This document shows positions 33,381 through 35,513 of a DNA stretch of 35,513 nucleotides, one piece after another. The DNA is from Bacteroidota bacterium. Its GTDB lineage: Bacteria > Bacteroidota > Ignavibacteria > SZUA-365. The stretch's first letter is position 1. Each line of letters starts with the position of its first letter. The position numbers and the translations under genes were made by a program. The notes below the pieces were generated by a model. That model searched no databases. It was not told the origin of the DNA and saw only the letters and a program-made list of their open reading frames with translations. The stretch is taken from assembly GCA_029907355.1 (NCBI GenBank), contig JARYLZ010000025.1, forward strand, positions 1 to 35,513, in the 5' to 3' direction.

Positions 33381-35513
33381 ATGTCGGAAGGAATGAAACG
33401 GATTTTCGACAAGATGGTTCATGTACCCGCCGTGTATCGGCTGGTTTCGGTGTCCGTCGTTGTAGCCCTCGCGGCGCTTCCCGTGCAACGAATTTTGGGT
33501 GGTGAACAACCGGGTGGCGTGAAGGACCTGCTTCAGCCGGGAAACGTGTTCGCCCCTCCCTTGCTTGGTGAATCTGCCGATGGCGTGTTCGTGGAGAACC
33601 GCCACGATATCCGCGATACGCGGGGCAAGGACCGATCGGACATTGTCTTCATACTCCGCGGGAAAGGGTGGGACGTTTTCTTCCGTCGGACCGGTGTCAG
33701 TTACGTTTTCCATCGCGTCGTTTCGAACGAGGATGAACATTTCCCCCTTCCCTCCGCTGTTGCCGGGAGGGTTTTCCCCCTCATCGAGGAATACAGGGTG
33801 GACGTGGAATTCATCCGCTGCCTGCCTTCGGTACGCCTCGAACCCGCGTCGCATGCCTTGGATGCGGTGAAATACTACACCCGCGGATGCATGGGGGGCT
33901 CGCGGCAAGCGTTCACACGCATCGCGTACCGCAACGTCTACGAAGGGATCGACATCGTTTTTTCCACGGAAAGCGGACGGTTGAAATACGATATCGTTGT
34001 CTCGCCGTGGGCGGAACCGTCCGAGGTATCGATGAGGTACAGCGGCGTCACGGCGGTTTTTCTCGATGGGTGGGGCAATCTTTCGGTCGAGACGCCATTC
34101 GGTGTCCTCCGGGAACTCGCACCGGTTGCCTTCACCGGTGGCGTGGGCGAGTCGAGCCGCGGGGCACTGCCGTATTCCGGTATGGGGGTACCCGTTGCGT
34201 ACCGTCTTGAAGGGTCGGAAGTGTCGTTCCACGTCGCTCCCTACCCGCGCGATCGAACACTGGTCATTGATCCCGGACTGGTATGGTCGACCTACTACGG
34301 CGGCGGGGCAGAGGATTGGGTGGCGGGTATCGCGCGGGACGCCGGCGGGAACGTGTACATCGTGGGGCGGACGCGCAGTTTGAACTTTCCCGTCGAAGCG
34401 GGTTACCGGATGGCCTCGGCAGGCGGGTGGGACGCATTCCTCGTGAAGCTCAACGCGCTCGGTCAGCGCGTGTGGGCGACATATTTGGGTGGGAGCGACC
34501 TCGATTACGGGTTCGGCGTCGCCGTCGATGCAACCGGCGGTCCGGTCATCTGCGGCTGGACGAAGAGCGACGACTTCCCCGTTCTCCATGCCGCACAAAC
34601 TGCCCGTGCAGGAGACCTGGACGCGTTCGTCGCTGCTTTCCGCAGTGACGGGACCCTGCGTTGGGCTACTTATTGCGGTGGGTCATTGGACGATCACGCC
34701 ATGAGCGTCGCCGCCGACCCAGTGGGCGGCATCGTCGTAACAGGCTGGACGTTGAGCATCGATTTCCCGACCGTATCACCCTTCCAGGCGACACAGGCAG
34801 GGTTTTCGGACATGATCGTCGTAAAATACGATACCCTCGGGAACGTCCTCTGGTCGACATACTTCGGCGGCAGCGGCCTCGATGAAGCATGGGATGCAGC
34901 GGTCGCCCCAAGCGGGACGGTGTACGTTTGCGGTCGTACAGGCAGTACGGATTTCCCAGCAGCGGGCGCGGCTCAGCCTGCACCGGCGGGAAACGTGGAT
35001 GCCTGTTCCGTCGCGTTGACGGCGGGGGGTACCCGCCTTTGGGCGACGTACTTTGGAGGGGGCAAGGACGAGTGCGCGTATGCCGTCGCGTGCGACGCCG
35101 CTGGCAATGTGTTCTGCACGGGCAGTACGGACAGCGACGACCTTCCTATTCTCAACGCTTTTCAGAAGAAACGAGCGCTGTTCCTCGATGCATGGGTCGC
35201 CAAGTACTCCCCTGGCGGTTCTCTCCAATGGTCAACCTACTACGGCGGAAACAGTTCGGATATCCCCGCCGACGCCGCGTGCGACCCCGCAGGCAACGTA
35301 ATCATCGCGGGGAGCAGCGGGAGTACGAGTCTTCCTCTCCTCAATGCCCCCATGCAGAAACGTGAGGGGGATGACGCGTTCATCGCCCGTTTCTCCGGGA
35401 ACGGCACACTGCTCTTCGCCGCTTTCGTCGGCGGGGGCAACAACGAGGGTGCGACGGGCGTCACATGGGGGGGCGGGCAATCCGCGGTAATGACCGGCAC
35501 AACGAACAGCATG
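33381..35513 (+). CDS. Giant surface protein 3: SBBP propeller protein, 3' truncated by window end
   Basis: The frame is open from 33381 to the last base, 711 codons, so the C terminus is unseen. ATG at 33393 is an alternative with GGAAGGA touching it; neither has ideal spacing. A basic n-region precedes a signal segment (LVSVSVVVALAALPV). Residues about 55-295 are the same N-terminal domain as in proteins 1 and 2 (IRDTRGKDRSDIVFIL, then YRNVYEGIDIVFSTESGRLK). SBBP repeats begin at 34284 (WSTYYGGG, WATYLGGS, WATYCGGS, WSTYFGGS, WATYFGGG, WSTYYGGN, and FAAFVGGG, cut off), so the count reaches seven again. It starts 127 bases after giant protein 2. Whether it has Ig-like repeats and a sorting domain must be read from beyond the window. 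Confidence 0.9.
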   Translation, partial: MSEGMKRIFDKMVHVPAVYRLVSVSVVVALAALPVQRILGGEQPGGVKDLLQPGNVFAPPLLGESADGVFVENRHDIRDTRGKDRSDIVFILRGKGWDVFFRRTGVSYVFHRVVSNEDEHFPLPSAVAGRVFPLIEEYRVDVEFIRCLPSVRLEPASHALDAVKYYTRGCMGGSRQAFTRIAYRNVYEGIDIVFSTESGRLKYDIVVSPWAEPSEVSMRYSGVTAVFLDGWGNLSVETPFGVLRELAPVAFTGGVGESSRGALPYSGMGVPVAYRLEGSEVSFHVAPYPRDRTLVIDPGLVWSTYYGGGAEDWVAGIARDAGGNVYIVGRTRSLNFPVEAGYRMASAGGWDAFLVKLNALGQRVWATYLGGSDLDYGFGVAVDATGGPVICGWTKSDDFPVLHAAQTARAGDLDAFVAAFRSDGTLRWATYCGGSLDDHAMSVAADPVGGIVVTGWTLSIDFPTVSPFQATQAGFSDMIVVKYDTLGNVLWSTYFGGSGLDEAWDAAVAPSGTVYVCGRTGSTDFPAAGAAQPAPAGNVDACSVALTAGGTRLWATYFGGGKDECAYAVACDAAGNVFCTGSTDSDDLPILNAFQKKRALFLDAWVAKYSPGGSLQWSTYYGGNSSDIPADAACDPAGNVIIAGSSGSTSLPLLNAPMQKREGDDAFIARFSGNGTLLFAAFVGGGNNEGATGVTWGGGQSAVMTGTTNSM
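34284..35513 (+). repeat. SBBP beta-propeller repeats in giant protein 3 (seventh cut by window end)
   Basis: Six complete units of about 61-63 residues and the start of a seventh. The strand before each turn is T.S.DFP-like in most units but becomes DDLP and TSLP in units five and six. Units are more regular in length than in giant protein 2, with no insertions. Confidence 0.83.

Overview
The window is a GC-rich bacterial chromosome segment from the Bacteroidota/Chlorobi side of the tree, most like an Ignavibacteria- or Kapabacteria-type lineage (inferred). The main evidence is several secreted proteins ending in type IX secretion (T9SS) type A sorting domains, with PNPFNP-like starts followed by LRVIDMLGREV-like strands. 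SBBP beta-propeller and Ig/PKD-like surface proteins, and promoter-like sites with a TAnnTT(G/C) -10 element, fit the same picture. No tRNA, rRNA, CRISPR array or insertion sequence was recognised.

Positions 1-7765 are mostly housekeeping: the 3' end of a RecD2-like helicase, a kinase-less PAS protein, an M16 zinc peptidase translationally close to it, and a PLP aminotransferase with its own promoter-like site. An orphan complex I block nuoG-nuoH-nuoI follows. Positions 7775-14974 hold three exported proteins: a LamG protein, a 1247-residue P-domain protein with a strong terminator behind it, and a smaller T9SS-type protein. Positions 14994-21176 hold a GT-C membrane glycosyltransferase fused to TPRs, a convergent hutH-CBS pair on the minus strand, and a divergent LtaS-like membrane sulfatase/phosphotransferase.

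From 21177 the character changes. About 1.5 kb without a recognisable gene, including an AT-rich patch, leads into three tandem paralogous giant surface proteins (22645-28038, 28859-33253, 33381 to the window end). Each has a signal peptide, the same N-terminal domain and, by my count, seven SBBP repeats, consistent with a seven-bladed propeller (the seventh of the third copy is cut by the window edge). Copies 1 and 2 then carry different Ig/PKD-like stalks: nine 81-residue repeats plus two 73-residue repeats in copy 1, six 73-residue repeats in copy 2. Both share a degenerate last repeat and a cohesin-like module. Copy 2 ends in a T9SS sorting domain and copy 1 does not. Copy 2 also appears to be translated through a 22-codon leader with a strong ribosome binding site. 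This array is the most unusual part of the window; a joint role at the cell surface is an inference.
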